From: Panaeolus papilionaceus
Taxonomy: Eukaryota > Basidiomycota > Agaricomycetes > Agaricales
Length of the DNA: 64,000 nucleotides
NCBI GenBank assembly: GCA_015501605.1
Contig: JADNRZ010000003.1
Location: 372,001 to 436,000 of the forward strand
Direction of reading: 5' to 3'
Shown: one piece after another, positions 11,535 through 21,138 of the stretch
Layout of the letters: each line of letters begins with the position of its first letter
How positions within the stretch are numbered: the first letter of the stretch is position 1
Notes under the pieces: model-generated
Database searches by the model: none
Told to the model about the DNA's origin: nothing
What the model saw: the letters and a program-made list of their open reading frames with translations, nothing else
Made by a program: the position numbers and the translations under genes

Positions 11535-12968
11535 ATGGCTCCCATCAGTTCAAACTGGCCAGATGTAGAGGCATCTCTAGAAATCATGGATCCAGAATAC
11601 GCCGATCGGATAACCTCTATGGTTGATCAGCTCAAGCCTCATTATCAGAGGATTCAGGAGTACGCCTCGACATTCCACCCCAAACAGTCGCCTTGCAGGC
11701 TCATGAGCGACTGTTATACATGGGGTCAGTCATTCCTCGTGTATGAATTGCTATTCGAAGACAACGTGTCTTGGATTATTCGCTTTGGCATGCGACCTAT
11801 GGACGCCTACTTCAATACCTCAGCCCAGCTGGAGCGCAAAATCTTGAATGAAGTGGCAGCACTGCATTTGGTGCGCCAGCGAACCACCATTCCAGTACCA
11901 GATATTATCGCCTACCATGCACATCCCTCCGCTAGCAATCCCCTAGGATCAGATTTCCCGGCCTTCGTACTCATGACGGCTATTACAGGCATGACTATCG
12001 ACGATTGTGGTATTGCCATCCATGAACTCAGTGGCAGCGCAATGGATGCTGCATCCCACGACACCCTAGAACTATTCGACGGCGATGACGCTAAGCGCGC
12101 CATCCTGCAGCGTTATCTCCGGGACATCGCTGATATCCATGTACAGCTCAGCAAAATTACCTTCGACCGCATCGGCTCTTTTGTCATTGATGACGAGGGA
12201 CAGGTCTCGGTTGGTCCTGGTGCCGACTTCGGATTAGGTCCGTTTGAGTCAGCGAAGGAGTACTTTGCAATCCAAGCGGAGGCATACGAGAAGCTTGCTG
12301 TAGCAGCTGGGCTAGATGACGAGGGGGAAGAGGCTGATGGGGCTGGTGACGCCGCCCAGCTTAAACGCCGATTCGTAGCTGATCTTTGGAGAAAGGCTAT
12401 GATGCCTCTGGTGGATGAGCGGGACGATCGGGGCCCTTTCCCAATGCGACACGGCGACTTACATAGCGAGAATATTTTAGTCGACGAGACAGGCCACATT
12501 GTCGGCGTCTTGGATTGGGACTGCGCCGGCACAGTGCCTTGGGAGGCATTTGCAGTGCCGACCTTTGAAGTGTCCGGACATTTCTCGGACGGCGCGTCAA
12601 GTGTCACAGAATCACCCCCTGATTCACCCCTGTCTCGCACGTCATTCTTAACCAAACCCGACCGCCCAGTGGTGCACAGCGCCTTCAACCGCGAACTTGC
12701 GGAAGCCGAATCGCAGGATGGAGTGGTCGTGGCCAAACCTGCATCGGGAAGGAGCCTCGCTGCGCTCCATGACTCTGACGCAGGGCATGTTGGAGCCTAC
12801 CTTGCTTATTGGATGTACTCACTTGCATGCGACTATGATCAGACCGGCAGAGCACTTCACCGGATGCTGGGCACCGAGGACGACATGGATTCTGCATTCC
12901 AGAAATTCGCCAAAGAGGTAGCGCAGGAAACTGAGAACCCTGTAGAGCAGGTGGTCAGCACCGCGTAG
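11535..12968 (+). CDS. APH-like (aminoglycoside phosphotransferase fold) kinase, intronless
   Basis: A 477-residue protein of the aminoglycoside phosphotransferase/choline-kinase fold, which transfers ATP phosphate to small molecules; fungal substrates are mostly unknown. Catalytic landmarks are the Brenner-type loop HGDLHSENILVDE (from about residue 306) and the metal-binding LDWDCAG (from about 325). The N-lobe holds IIRFGM near 81 as the nucleotide-binding strand, and LERKILNEVAALHLV gives the Glu-bearing helix near 99-113. An acidic insert (GLDDEGEEADGAGD, about 259-272) and a Ser/Pro-rich insert (about 350-395) look disordered. The start is the first ATG after a pyrimidine-rich leader and the frame is open throughout, unlike the intron-rich genes around it. 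That may mean a retrocopy, or simply an intronless family. It is not evidence of antibiotic resistance. Confidence 0.85.
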   Translation: MAPISSNWPDVEASLEIMDPEYADRITSMVDQLKPHYQRIQEYASTFHPKQSPCRLMSDCYTWGQSFLVYELLFEDNVSWIIRFGMRPMDAYFNTSAQLERKILNEVAALHLVRQRTTIPVPDIIAYHAHPSASNPLGSDFPAFVLMTAITGMTIDDCGIAIHELSGSAMDAASHDTLELFDGDDAKRAILQRYLRDIADIHVQLSKITFDRIGSFVIDDEGQVSVGPGADFGLGPFESAKEYFAIQAEAYEKLAVAAGLDDEGEEADGAGDAAQLKRRFVADLWRKAMMPLVDERDDRGPFPMRHGDLHSENILVDETGHIVGVLDWDCAGTVPWEAFAVPTFEVSGHFSDGASSVTESPPDSPLSRTSFLTKPDRPVVHSAFNRELAEAESQDGVVVAKPASGRSLAALHDSDAGHVGAYLAYWMYSLACDYDQTGRALHRMLGTEDDMDSAFQKFAKEVAQETENPVEQVVSTA

Positions 12969-13520
12969 CCGGACATTTTTACCTCAATGGACCCTGGTGG
13001 CCTACAATGCTTCATCAAACTGACAAACCATTAACTGGTATTTTTTTCGGACTTGCCAAAGCGAACAACTCTACTTGTATTCATAGATCTTATTGGTTGA
13101 ATCATAGACTCCACGGACTCCTTGTTTTTATCCCTTCTATCTAAATTGTATCTTTATGGTGTATCCTCCCTGCTTTGATATTTAACCGGAATCTCATTCG
13201 CTTGACTGGATGATCGATTGTATTTATATCCCTATAGCGCTGTAGATTATTTGTATTACCACCTCGTTTTGCGACATGTCAATATGTATACTGTTTTGGG
13301 GGTAAATATGTGTCGCAGTCGGGCATGCCATATGCATCCCATAAATAGGGGCTGTGTGTATTGAGCACTTGATCAAAAAACTGATTAGATCGCGGATAAT
13401 TTTGCCTGGCGGTGTCAGTGTGTACATTGTGCACGCGTCGTTTTTCCATCAACTTCCTTGCATCCTCTGAATATTATATCGCCGCAGCAAGGTCATATCG
13501 CTTGGCTGCGGGGAAAACAA
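12969..13520. other. Intergenic region
   Basis: Between the kinase stop codon and the Rpp14-like start. It is AT-rich with T-runs (13040-13160) consistent with the kinase 3' UTR. The segment 13400-13520 would be the promoter and leader of the Rpp14-like gene. An in-frame ATG at 13458 could extend that protein by 21 residues. No other gene is visible. Confidence 0.5.
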
Positions 13521-13890
13521 ATGGTACAGCAACATTATATCCGGTTCGCAGTTACTCCTCCTACCAAGGATGCTCTGAAAATCAGAAAAGCACTGGGAGA
13601 TGCCATTTCAGACAGCTATGGGATGACAGCGGCAGGCGCATATTTGGACATTCTCTACATTTCTGATGAAGGAAGGGAGTGTGTCATTCGGTTGGATAAA
13701 AAGTGAGGAATCTATGGCTCAGGAAGGCAGGATGTGTGAATTGAAATAACTCTTTTTCTCTCGCCTACGCGGCTTTAGTGATGCACCGATTGTCTTGAGT
13801 GCGGTTGTGAGCGCTGCAGAGGAACCAAAATTGTCGGTCATCAAAGAGTCGCCTTTTCTACCGTCGTTACTCGCCGCAGGAGCCGATTGA
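13521..13890 (+). CDS. RPP14: Rpp14-like RNase P/MRP subunit
   Basis: Small protein subunit of RNase P/RNase MRP, the ribonucleoproteins that trim tRNA 5' ends and process rRNA precursors. Two exons (13521-13702 and 13779-13890) join in frame across a 76-nt GT-AG intron to give 97 residues. Features matching human Rpp14 as I remember it are the N-terminal HYIRFAV strand, the helix ending DAISDSYG, the strand pair around AYLDILYISDEGRECVIRLD, and the C-terminal VIKESPFLPSLL. It is shorter than the human protein (about 124 residues). The start at 13521 fits the family better than the in-frame ATG at 13458, but I cannot exclude the upstream one. The gene ends 318 bases from the stop of the convergent La gene. 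POP5 is the alternative, but the SPFL-type C-terminus favours Rpp14. Confidence 0.7.
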
Positions 13891-14208
13891 GCAGCCCTCG
13901 GATTCATCAACCATTGTGTGGAATTTGGAAGACATTACATTCCTTGTAAACTAATAGCGACATCTGTAAACGCAAAAGAACAAAGACTGTAGCTAAAAGC
14001 CACTGTTCTGATTCACAACAGAATAATTTATAGGGTGCATTGAAAATAAAGCGAGTGAACAAGTACAATTACAATATCAGTGACCGTGAGTGTGTCTTGA
14101 TGTATCGCCCATGTATGGACGAGATTGCATTTTGTGAAGGATGTGAGATAGCCTTTGTAAATAGTGGAAGGGTAGGCGTGATCATGAAAAGACGGAATGT
14201 ATGGGAAG
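13891..14208. other. Short convergent intergenic region
   Basis: 318 bases between the stop of the Rpp14-like gene (plus) and the stop of the La gene (minus). This must carry both 3' UTRs and polyadenylation signals. AT-rich; I see no gene. Confidence 0.5.
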
Positions 14209-16056
14209 TTATGAAGCTGGTGCAGAAGTGCCCTCGTTCGTCTTGACCCTCTTAATAGATTGAAGCGTTGGAGGTGCAGCATTTCCGCGGACACCAACGT
14301 CAGGGCCACCATCAGGTTCAACAGCGCGCTTACGCTTTTCGCCAGTGGCTTCCTCGCCATTGGCAGCGTTCTCCTTGGCTCTGGTTTCCCTGTTGCGGTC
14401 ACCTCCTCCTCCACGCCCACCTCGGCCTCGGCCACCACGTCCACCGCGACCACCTCGTCCCCGTGCACCACCTCGTCCACTCCTGCCCTTTCCGGAGTCT
14501 TTGCCTCCGAACTGCAGAGCTGTTCGGGCGGCTGCTTGAGCACGCTCAATTTCAAAATGCTTCTCTTCTTCCTCTGTGAAAAACGATATGTAAATACCTG
14601 GGTTTGTCACGGCATGTAATATTGAGTCATACCTGTAGGAAGGGTCCAAGTTACCTCGTTCTTATTGATAGTTTTGATGGTATCTTTGACGTATTGAATC
14701 TCTTCCTCTGAGAGAGCTTTGTAGAAACCGACTAGGCCGGAATTCTCTCCCCTCGCATACTTGATGTAAGGTGCTTTTCCATCGAATTTAGCTTTGATGG
14801 GGTCCTTGAGAGGATTGCAAAATTAACATCATGAAGGGCGGAAATCCGAGGGTTTGAAGGAGCATACCTTGATTTCAGACCATGTTACATCACCACCACA
14901 ACCATCGAACTTGAGAGTGGCGCCCTTCACATAAGGCACATCGCTTTCGTCGATTGTGCCGTTTCCATCCTCATCTTCCTTGATGAGGAGCTTGTGGCCG
15001 AGGAAGTCGAGGAAAACGTCCTTTTTAACTTCCTCCTTTTCACCTCCCGACTTGGCCTTGGACATCTCGCGGAAAGCGTCGAATTTTTTGGCAGTCATGA
15101 GTTCACGACGGTGGTTGGCACTCTTCCCTGTTAGGCCCTTCTCCTTGATCTTCATTTCACAGTAATCTCCTCTGTATCCCAGTAAGTTGATATTCCGGTG
15201 TTGACTGTACACTGTGCTTACTTTGTCATGACGAGAAGCTCCTCTCCATTCCACGAAGGTTTGGGATCGGCCTTGAGGAACTTTTCAACAGTGTCGAACT
15301 CACAGAATTCGACGAACACCGAACCCTGAAACAAGTATAAGCAGCCAGACTCATCGTCGAAGACGAAAACTATACCTTGAACTTCTTCTGATCGTCTCTC
15401 CTCATGCGCACAGAGGCGATGGCACCGTATTGACCGAAGAACTCCTCCAAACGGGCTTGAAGGGTTTCATCTTCCTCTCCAAAACCTTTCTGAAGACGAG
15501 TTGCATGAATTTAAACATCGTAGATGTATCGTGATTGAACATACTGCGTAAACGCTTCTCTCAAACTGATTTTTGGGTTCTTGTGGTTCTGTTGTCCTTC
15601 GCACTTTGGTACCATCCTCGCTAACCTCCAAGAAATCGCTCTTCCGAACAGCATTGGCTATCCACTCAATACCATTAGCGGCATACTCCTTCATGCGCTT
15701 GAACGAAGAGACAACTGAAAGAGGGACCCAGTGCTCAGGATCTTTGGTATACAATGTCCACATGAACCTGTGGGAGATGATTAATGATAGAACTACGACC
15801 CGAGATAACGAGGACCCACTTGTCATAGGGCAAATTGGTATCAGCAAAGTAAAATTCAACTATACATGTTGTAATTAATACTAAATCATAGTTCCAACCA
15901 AACACGGCGCTTACTTTGCCTCATAGCTTTTTTCGTCTGTTCCTCGTCGGTAACTGGTGCAGACTTGGTGCCTGTGCTCGTGACTGGGCTTTCCATGGTT
16001 ACATCTTCAGAGGTAGTCCTAGCATCAGTAGATTTTTCAATTTTGAGGTCAGCCAT
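14209..16056 (-). CDS. LHP1: La (Lupus antigen/LARP3) RNA-binding protein
   Basis: La protein binds the UUU-OH tails of RNA polymerase III transcripts and chaperones pre-tRNA maturation in the nucleus. On the minus strand from ATG at 16056, about seven exons join into roughly 490 residues. An acidic N-terminus starts MADLKIEKSTDA. The La motif follows (IEFYFADTNLPYDK, then MWTLYTKDPEHWVPL), then a first RRM (FFGQYGAIASVRMRRDDQKK, then SVFVEFCEFDTVEKFL). The C-terminal xRRM-type domain includes FLGHKLLIKEDEDGNG, GLVGFYKALSEEE and VTWTLPT. The tail is an Arg/Gly repeat (about 14391-14490) followed by a basic KRKR cluster, a likely nuclear signal. Start choice rests on MADLKIE leading directly into the La motif exon. 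Confident on family; small exon edges are inferred. Confidence 0.92.
14391..14490 (-). repeat. RGG-repeat coding low-complexity tract in La
   Basis: About 100 bases of imperfect CGT/GGT/GGA codon repeats (seen on plus as CCACC/TCC/ACG) encoding GRGGRGGRGG-type sequence in the La C-terminus. RGG tracts generally bind RNA and are arginine-methylated. It also opens long meaningless frames on the opposite strand. Confidence 0.8.
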
Positions 16057-17397
16057 AATAAGAATTACGAGCAAGAACGAGAAAAAACAAGGGATAGGGA
16101 AAAAGTAGAGGTGGTAGCCGAGCGCTAAGATTTTTTGCCAACGTTGATTGTGTCAAGCTGATGATAATACTGGCACCATTAGTTTAGGGTTAAGGCTACG
16201 GTCCGCTTTTAACCGTTTTCAAACTCCGATATCCGTTGATGGCTGACTTGCTTCCGCTTTCTTCTATTCATCCTCGTTCCATCTGGCGGCTCCTTACTTC
16301 CTTTGCAACAGAGCTTGATGTATATCCTGCTGTTCCGTCAGGGAAACGAATGGAGCAAACAGAAGGGCAATGTTACTGACTTGCCAGCGCTCAAACTTCC
16401 CCAACTAATCAGTTGAGAATTCCTCGCGGTTCGGTGGGCTGTGGTTGGCAAGACCAATCACAGAAATCTCGTCCGAAATTGTGGCACTCGGGCACCACAA
16501 GGGCTCAGTCGGTTACTTGCGTGCAGGAAGTGGTGAACCGGGGACCTGACGAAACTCCACAATGTCTGACTTGGCCGGTGGCCCTGAGCTGTATACACCT
16601 CATGCAGGACTAGTTATGAAGGACAACGTTACATAGAGTATAATTTGGTATGCATGCTACATTCTTGTGTCTTCCTCCATCTCATGTATGCATACCTTCA
16701 AGCTCCTATGTATTCCGACACACACGAGAGGTACGATTATTTTGGCTAAATGACTAGCGATACTGATTGTAATTTGACTAGGGTGTGCCTGAGTATTGAG
16801 ACCACTTTCGATCCTGTCACCGACGCACATTTTAAATCGTCAAAATTGGATTTCGAACTTGAACAAGATAATGATAACTTGATTCGAGATAACAATTTAC
16901 GCTCCTCCTTTCCCCGGATTGGGAGTTCCTGTTACCAGGCGACATTGACAGTAATGGATTCCATCAACCCTTCGAGGTCACTTTGAGAGTCTTCTAAAGC
17001 CCATTGCCGTTCGTCAGAAGCGCCTTCATACGTTTCAGTTATAAAGGTAAGACGTGGAGTTTCTGGTTTCGCCAGTCTTGCTTCCTTCATTCGATCTATT
17101 GGATATTCATTCGTTGCGTCCCAACCTTCAAGCTGGCTTGATTGTGAATTCCGCATACCACCTTTTTGGTCTCAGGGCTTATTCTCAATCTCTATCCGCT
17201 TGGCCTGTGGTGCCTGGATGTATGTCCGACACCAATCGCCCACCTGTCTAATTTTTACATACTTATAGCAACCATTTGTCCCTGCCTCCTAAGTGCTGGA
17301 CCCATTCCTTTATCAAACTCAAACCTTTGTTTGTTTTTTTTTCCCTGTCCTTTCCCGGAACCCCACACTCGTTCTTCACAGTTTCTTCCACAGTCTC
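16057..17397. other. Divergent intergenic region between La and GH71
   Basis: About 1.3 kb holding the 5' regions of two divergent genes. 16060-16140 is purine-rich (the minus-strand leader of La). 17280-17397 is pyrimidine-rich just ahead of the GH71 start. A minus-strand frame of 74 codons at 16932-17156 reads plausibly (RMKEARLAKPETPRLTFITE) but has no recognised domain and no clear partner exon. I treat it as unproven. Confidence 0.4.
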
Positions 17398-20300
17398 ATG
17401 CGTATTGCTGCGCAAAAATCTTTCCTGCTCTTGTGTTTGTCGGCATGTTGGGCTCAAGCGGGCGCGAGACTGGCCCGACAAAGTTCAGGTGGTAATCAAA
17501 CCATGGTTTACGGGGATGACCCCGCCGAGTTGCGCAAACGCGATGGAACGAAATATGTTTTCATGCACCATGTGTGTTCTACGTTTCAACGCGTCTCTCT
17601 CTAATCTTACGCGTACCTCTGTTCAGATTGTTGGCAGTAAGTCGAGTGAATGATCGAAAAATGTTGAAAAGCCCTCAACCAACGGCCCCTCTTATTTTTC
17701 TAACAAATAGACGCGTGCGTGTTTTCCTCTCAACGCCGAAGGCTGACAACTGACAGCCCTTCCTTTTCTAGATACTCTTACACTGATGCTCACTGGGAGG
17801 AAGACGTCAGATTAATTCGGGAAAAGGGCGTGTACGTGACGGGAGATTTAATATGTTTATTCAATATGCTGATACTTGGTGGACAGTGACGCGATAGCAC
17901 TGAACCTCGGGCGCAGTGACTGGCAAAGGGACCAAATTGACAAGGCGTATGCCGCCGCTCAGCGCTTGGGATCAGGTTTACAGCTATTTCTTTCCTTTGA
18001 CTTCACCGAAATGGATTGCAACCTGGGCGATTTCGTCGCTCGTGTGAACCGCTACAGGGACCACCCCAACCAATTCAAGGTAAACGGGAAAGCCATGGTT
18101 TCGAGTTACGAAGACTGCTTGGGCAATAGTGGTTGGGCTAGTTTGAAGGCCCAAACCAATGCATACGTGATGCCATTCATCTCGGGCATTGAAGGCAGGT
18201 TCCATGAATTTCCAGCACTCGATTCTTGGTATTGGTGAGACCCTTTCATTCTCTTGCATTGTACGTAACTCCAACTGTTATTGCTCATAGCTGGGGGTGT
18301 GCATGGCCGCAAAACAATGCCCCGAAGAATGTAAGACTCCTCTTCAGTCATGCGGCAAAATTTGGTGTGCTAACTGGACGTCGCAGACCGATGACGATAA
18401 CTATTGTGAGCTACTGCCAGGGATAATTCCAACATGAGCTCACCCTTTTATTCCAGACTACAGTCAATTGGGTTCCAGATATGCGACAACTGTCAGTATG
18501 TGGATGTAGTAAGTGTTGTTCTTTATGCACGATTCGCGATTTATTAACCTCGTACAGTACCCATTACGGTTACAAAAACTTTTATCTTCGTGGAGATGAT
18601 TGGCTCATTAATAATCGCTGGGAACAAATCGTGGCCATGCGCGACAGACTGACTTTTGTGGAGATGGTTACATGGTATCCCGTCTTTGTATTGTTTTTGG
18701 ATATCACGTTGACCTTTGTCTGCCTTGTAGGAATGATTACGGTGAATCTGACTAGTAAGTTCTGGTCCTCCCTAGAGGGATATTATGATATTTACCTTTG
18801 CCGTAGTTTTGGTCCCATCAAGGGCAATCAGCCCGCTGGAACTACGTGGGCAAATGGATTCCCTCATACCGCTTGGTACGACATGTCAGAGTATTATATT
18901 CAGGCATTCAAAACAGGAAGCTATCCTGCTATCACTGTAGGCAACGTCTACTGCCATCCTTGACGAAAAAATGACTGACTACCCTTACCACAGAAAGATA
19001 TCATTTATTTCTGGGCTCGCCCTCACCCCGCGCATGCCACTGCCTCTGGGGATAGTCTCGGAAAGCCTAGGGGGTATGACTGGACTCAGGTGAGTTATTT
19101 GACATGTTTACGTTGGCCAAACCTGACTGGATGCAGGACTCCATGTGGGCCGCAGTCTTTGCAACAGCGCCGTCTACTGTTACTCTCAAGTGTGGCAATT
19201 CTCAATCGTCGTTCAACGTCAACGCTGGCGTTACGAAGCTTAAGATTCCCCTTGCGGCGGGCAAGATGACCGTGCAGATGGTGCGAAGTGGTGCCACCCT
19301 CATCAATTATACTCCCCAGGAATATACTTACAATTTGAACCCCGTCACCTGCACGTTCACTTTCTTCCTATTTGGTTCTGGGGCTTGTTCTGATGGTTCT
19401 ATGTTCTAGATAATTATAACGCCTGGGTTGGTTCTGCCAGTGAGTTTTATGATTTATTGACATGGAACAATATGCTTACAGTGATTCACCTCAGCTGCAA
19501 CTGGAAACCCGATCTCAAGTTCCTCTACCCCAACATCATCAATGTCGACTTCAACTTCTGCTACACCTACCACAACTACGCCTCCTGCTGCCACTACAAC
19601 GACTGTTGTAGGTGTATCTTGGGGTTACAAGGGCTGTTATGAGGACACATCCGAGCGTATTTTGAGCAATGGACCTTTCAGTGACTCGAGTTTGACTATT
19701 TCCAAGTGTCTTACAAGGTGTAAGGACAGCGGTCTTGCATTTGCTGGTGTTGAGTACGGTCGCGAATGCTTCTGTTCGAGTAGCATTCGTCCAGGAGCTG
19801 TCATCAAGCCTGAATCTGACTGCTCGATGCCCTGCGCTGGGAATGGTGTGTCTTCTTTTATCCGCATTTTCTTTCAGTCTTGTTGACAGTGTTTTTTCTT
19901 TAAAGCGAACGATAAATGTGGCGAAGGCTATCGTATCAATATCTACCAGGCTTTGACCTCTGTCTCGAGCTCTTCTTCAAGCACACCCACTAGCACTTCC
20001 ACGTCAACTTCCACCAGTGCTGCTCCCACACCAACAGGCGCTTGGGTCAATTATGGATGCGTCGCTGAAGGGACTATCGGCACCAGACGTGCTCTCAATG
20101 CTGCATCATTCCAGGAGTCTAACATGACCCCCCAGCGTTGCCAGACACTTTGCTCTGCTTACCAATATGCAGGAACAGAATATGGGTAAGTAGTATGGGT
20201 TTCCAGTATTGCTTCGGAGATCTGACCTTCTCGTGCTTTTGTGGTTTTATTCAACAGTGTTGAATGTGCGTTACTTTCCTTGACGTCCTTTCATTACCCT

Positions 20301-20832
20301 ACTAAGATGGATTTACAGGTCATTGTGGCAATTCTCTCCAAAACAACGGTGCCACCGGCAACATCATCGCTGAGAGCAGCTGCCCAATGAAGTGTGGCGG
20401 CGACGCGAATCAGAGGTGTGGTGGCGATTGGGCATTGAGTGTTACCAGGAGGAGTACGACGGGCACGACGGCCTGGACGAGTGCAGGCTGCTATACAGAC
20501 TCTTCAAGCCGTGCCTTGCGTAGCACTTATGTCGACCAGGCAGGCATGACGACTGAGAAGTGTGTCGACATTTGCTCCAGCGCTGGATATTCTATGGCTG
20601 CCACTGAGTATGGCCGAGAGTGCATGTGCGGCAACCAGTTGTTCAAGGAAAATGGCTCTGGTGTTGCAAGACCTGCAAGCGAATGCGGTATGAACTGCAG
20701 TGGTAGGTTTGGTCAACGCCTTACGCCACAGCATTTGACTGACGATATGACCAATTACTAGGCAATTCCTCGCAGAAGTGTGGTGGTGAATGGCGTATCA
20801 ATCTTCATCTCAAACCAGGCGTTACGATCTAA
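17398..20832 (+). CDS. GH71 alpha-1,3-glucanase (mutanase) with three WSC domains
   Basis: Secreted glycoside hydrolase family 71 enzyme that cuts alpha-1,3-glucan, a fungal wall polymer. A signal peptide (RIAAQKSFLLLCLSACWAQA) opens the protein. The GH71 domain follows with YVFMHHIVGNAYSYTDAHW, DAIALNLGRSDW, FLSFDFTEMDCN and the family signature TWNDYGES, then FPHTAWYDMSEYYIQAFK, IYFWARPHPAHA and YNYNAWVGSA. A Ser/Thr linker leads to WSC domain 1 (KGCYEDTSER to GRECFCSSSI), a second linker, WSC 2 (YGCVAEGTIGTRR to VECHCGNSL) and WSC 3 (AGCYTDSSSRAL to GRECMCGNQL), ending KPGVTI. WSC domains bind wall carbohydrate, so the enzyme is probably wall-anchored. Reading requires about 16 exons, including very small ones (17627-17636, 17711-17714, 20258-20265) and a GC-AG intron at 19351-19409. 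No disabling change seen. Confidence 0.92.
19351..19409 (+). other. Predicted GC-AG intron in GH71 gene
   Basis: A 59-nt stretch starting GCACGT and ending TTCTAG. Removing it joins NPVT to YNYNAWVG, matching the GH71 C-terminal module. The nearby GT donor (at 19354) gives an immediate stop, so the GC donor is the better reading. Inferred from frame and family, not from transcripts. Confidence 0.6.
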
Positions 20833-21138
20833 TAAACCCTGGTGCCGACTCTTGCTCATGACTTATATTGACGACGTTTCTCTTTTTTATTAATAATCTT
20901 GGTAACGGTACTTGGATTCTTGTAGAGGTGTTGTTTACAAATTCGCAATGCTTATCGTGTAGTATGTTGTAACTTTCGTAGCTTGGTCGTTCTGTGTTGT
21001 ACCTCGTACATCCAATATCTTTAGAAGAGATTTTGACTCGAATAATCGAGTAAATGTATGATTGCCAACACGAGTATACAACACCAGTTGGTAGAGATAT
21101 ATTAACATAAATTCGTCCACTCAAGTGGGGCACACCGG
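20833..21138. other. Short convergent intergenic region
   Basis: 306 bases between the stop codons of the GH71 gene and the glycine-linker protein. T-rich after 20870, consistent with 3' UTR and polyadenylation. No gene visible. Confidence 0.5.

Noticed and set aside
12113..12736. 207-codon minus-strand frame inside the APH-like kinase
   Set aside because: The plus-strand frame carries the HGDLHSEN and LDWD motifs; the antisense frame is Ser-rich with no domain.
11535..12968. Antibiotic-resistance gene
   Set aside because: The APH fold is widespread in fungi with other or unknown substrates; nothing here indicates aminoglycosides.
14260..14619. Plus-strand frames across the La C-terminus
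   Set aside because: They are antisense shadows of the RGG repeat, which lacks stops in several frames.
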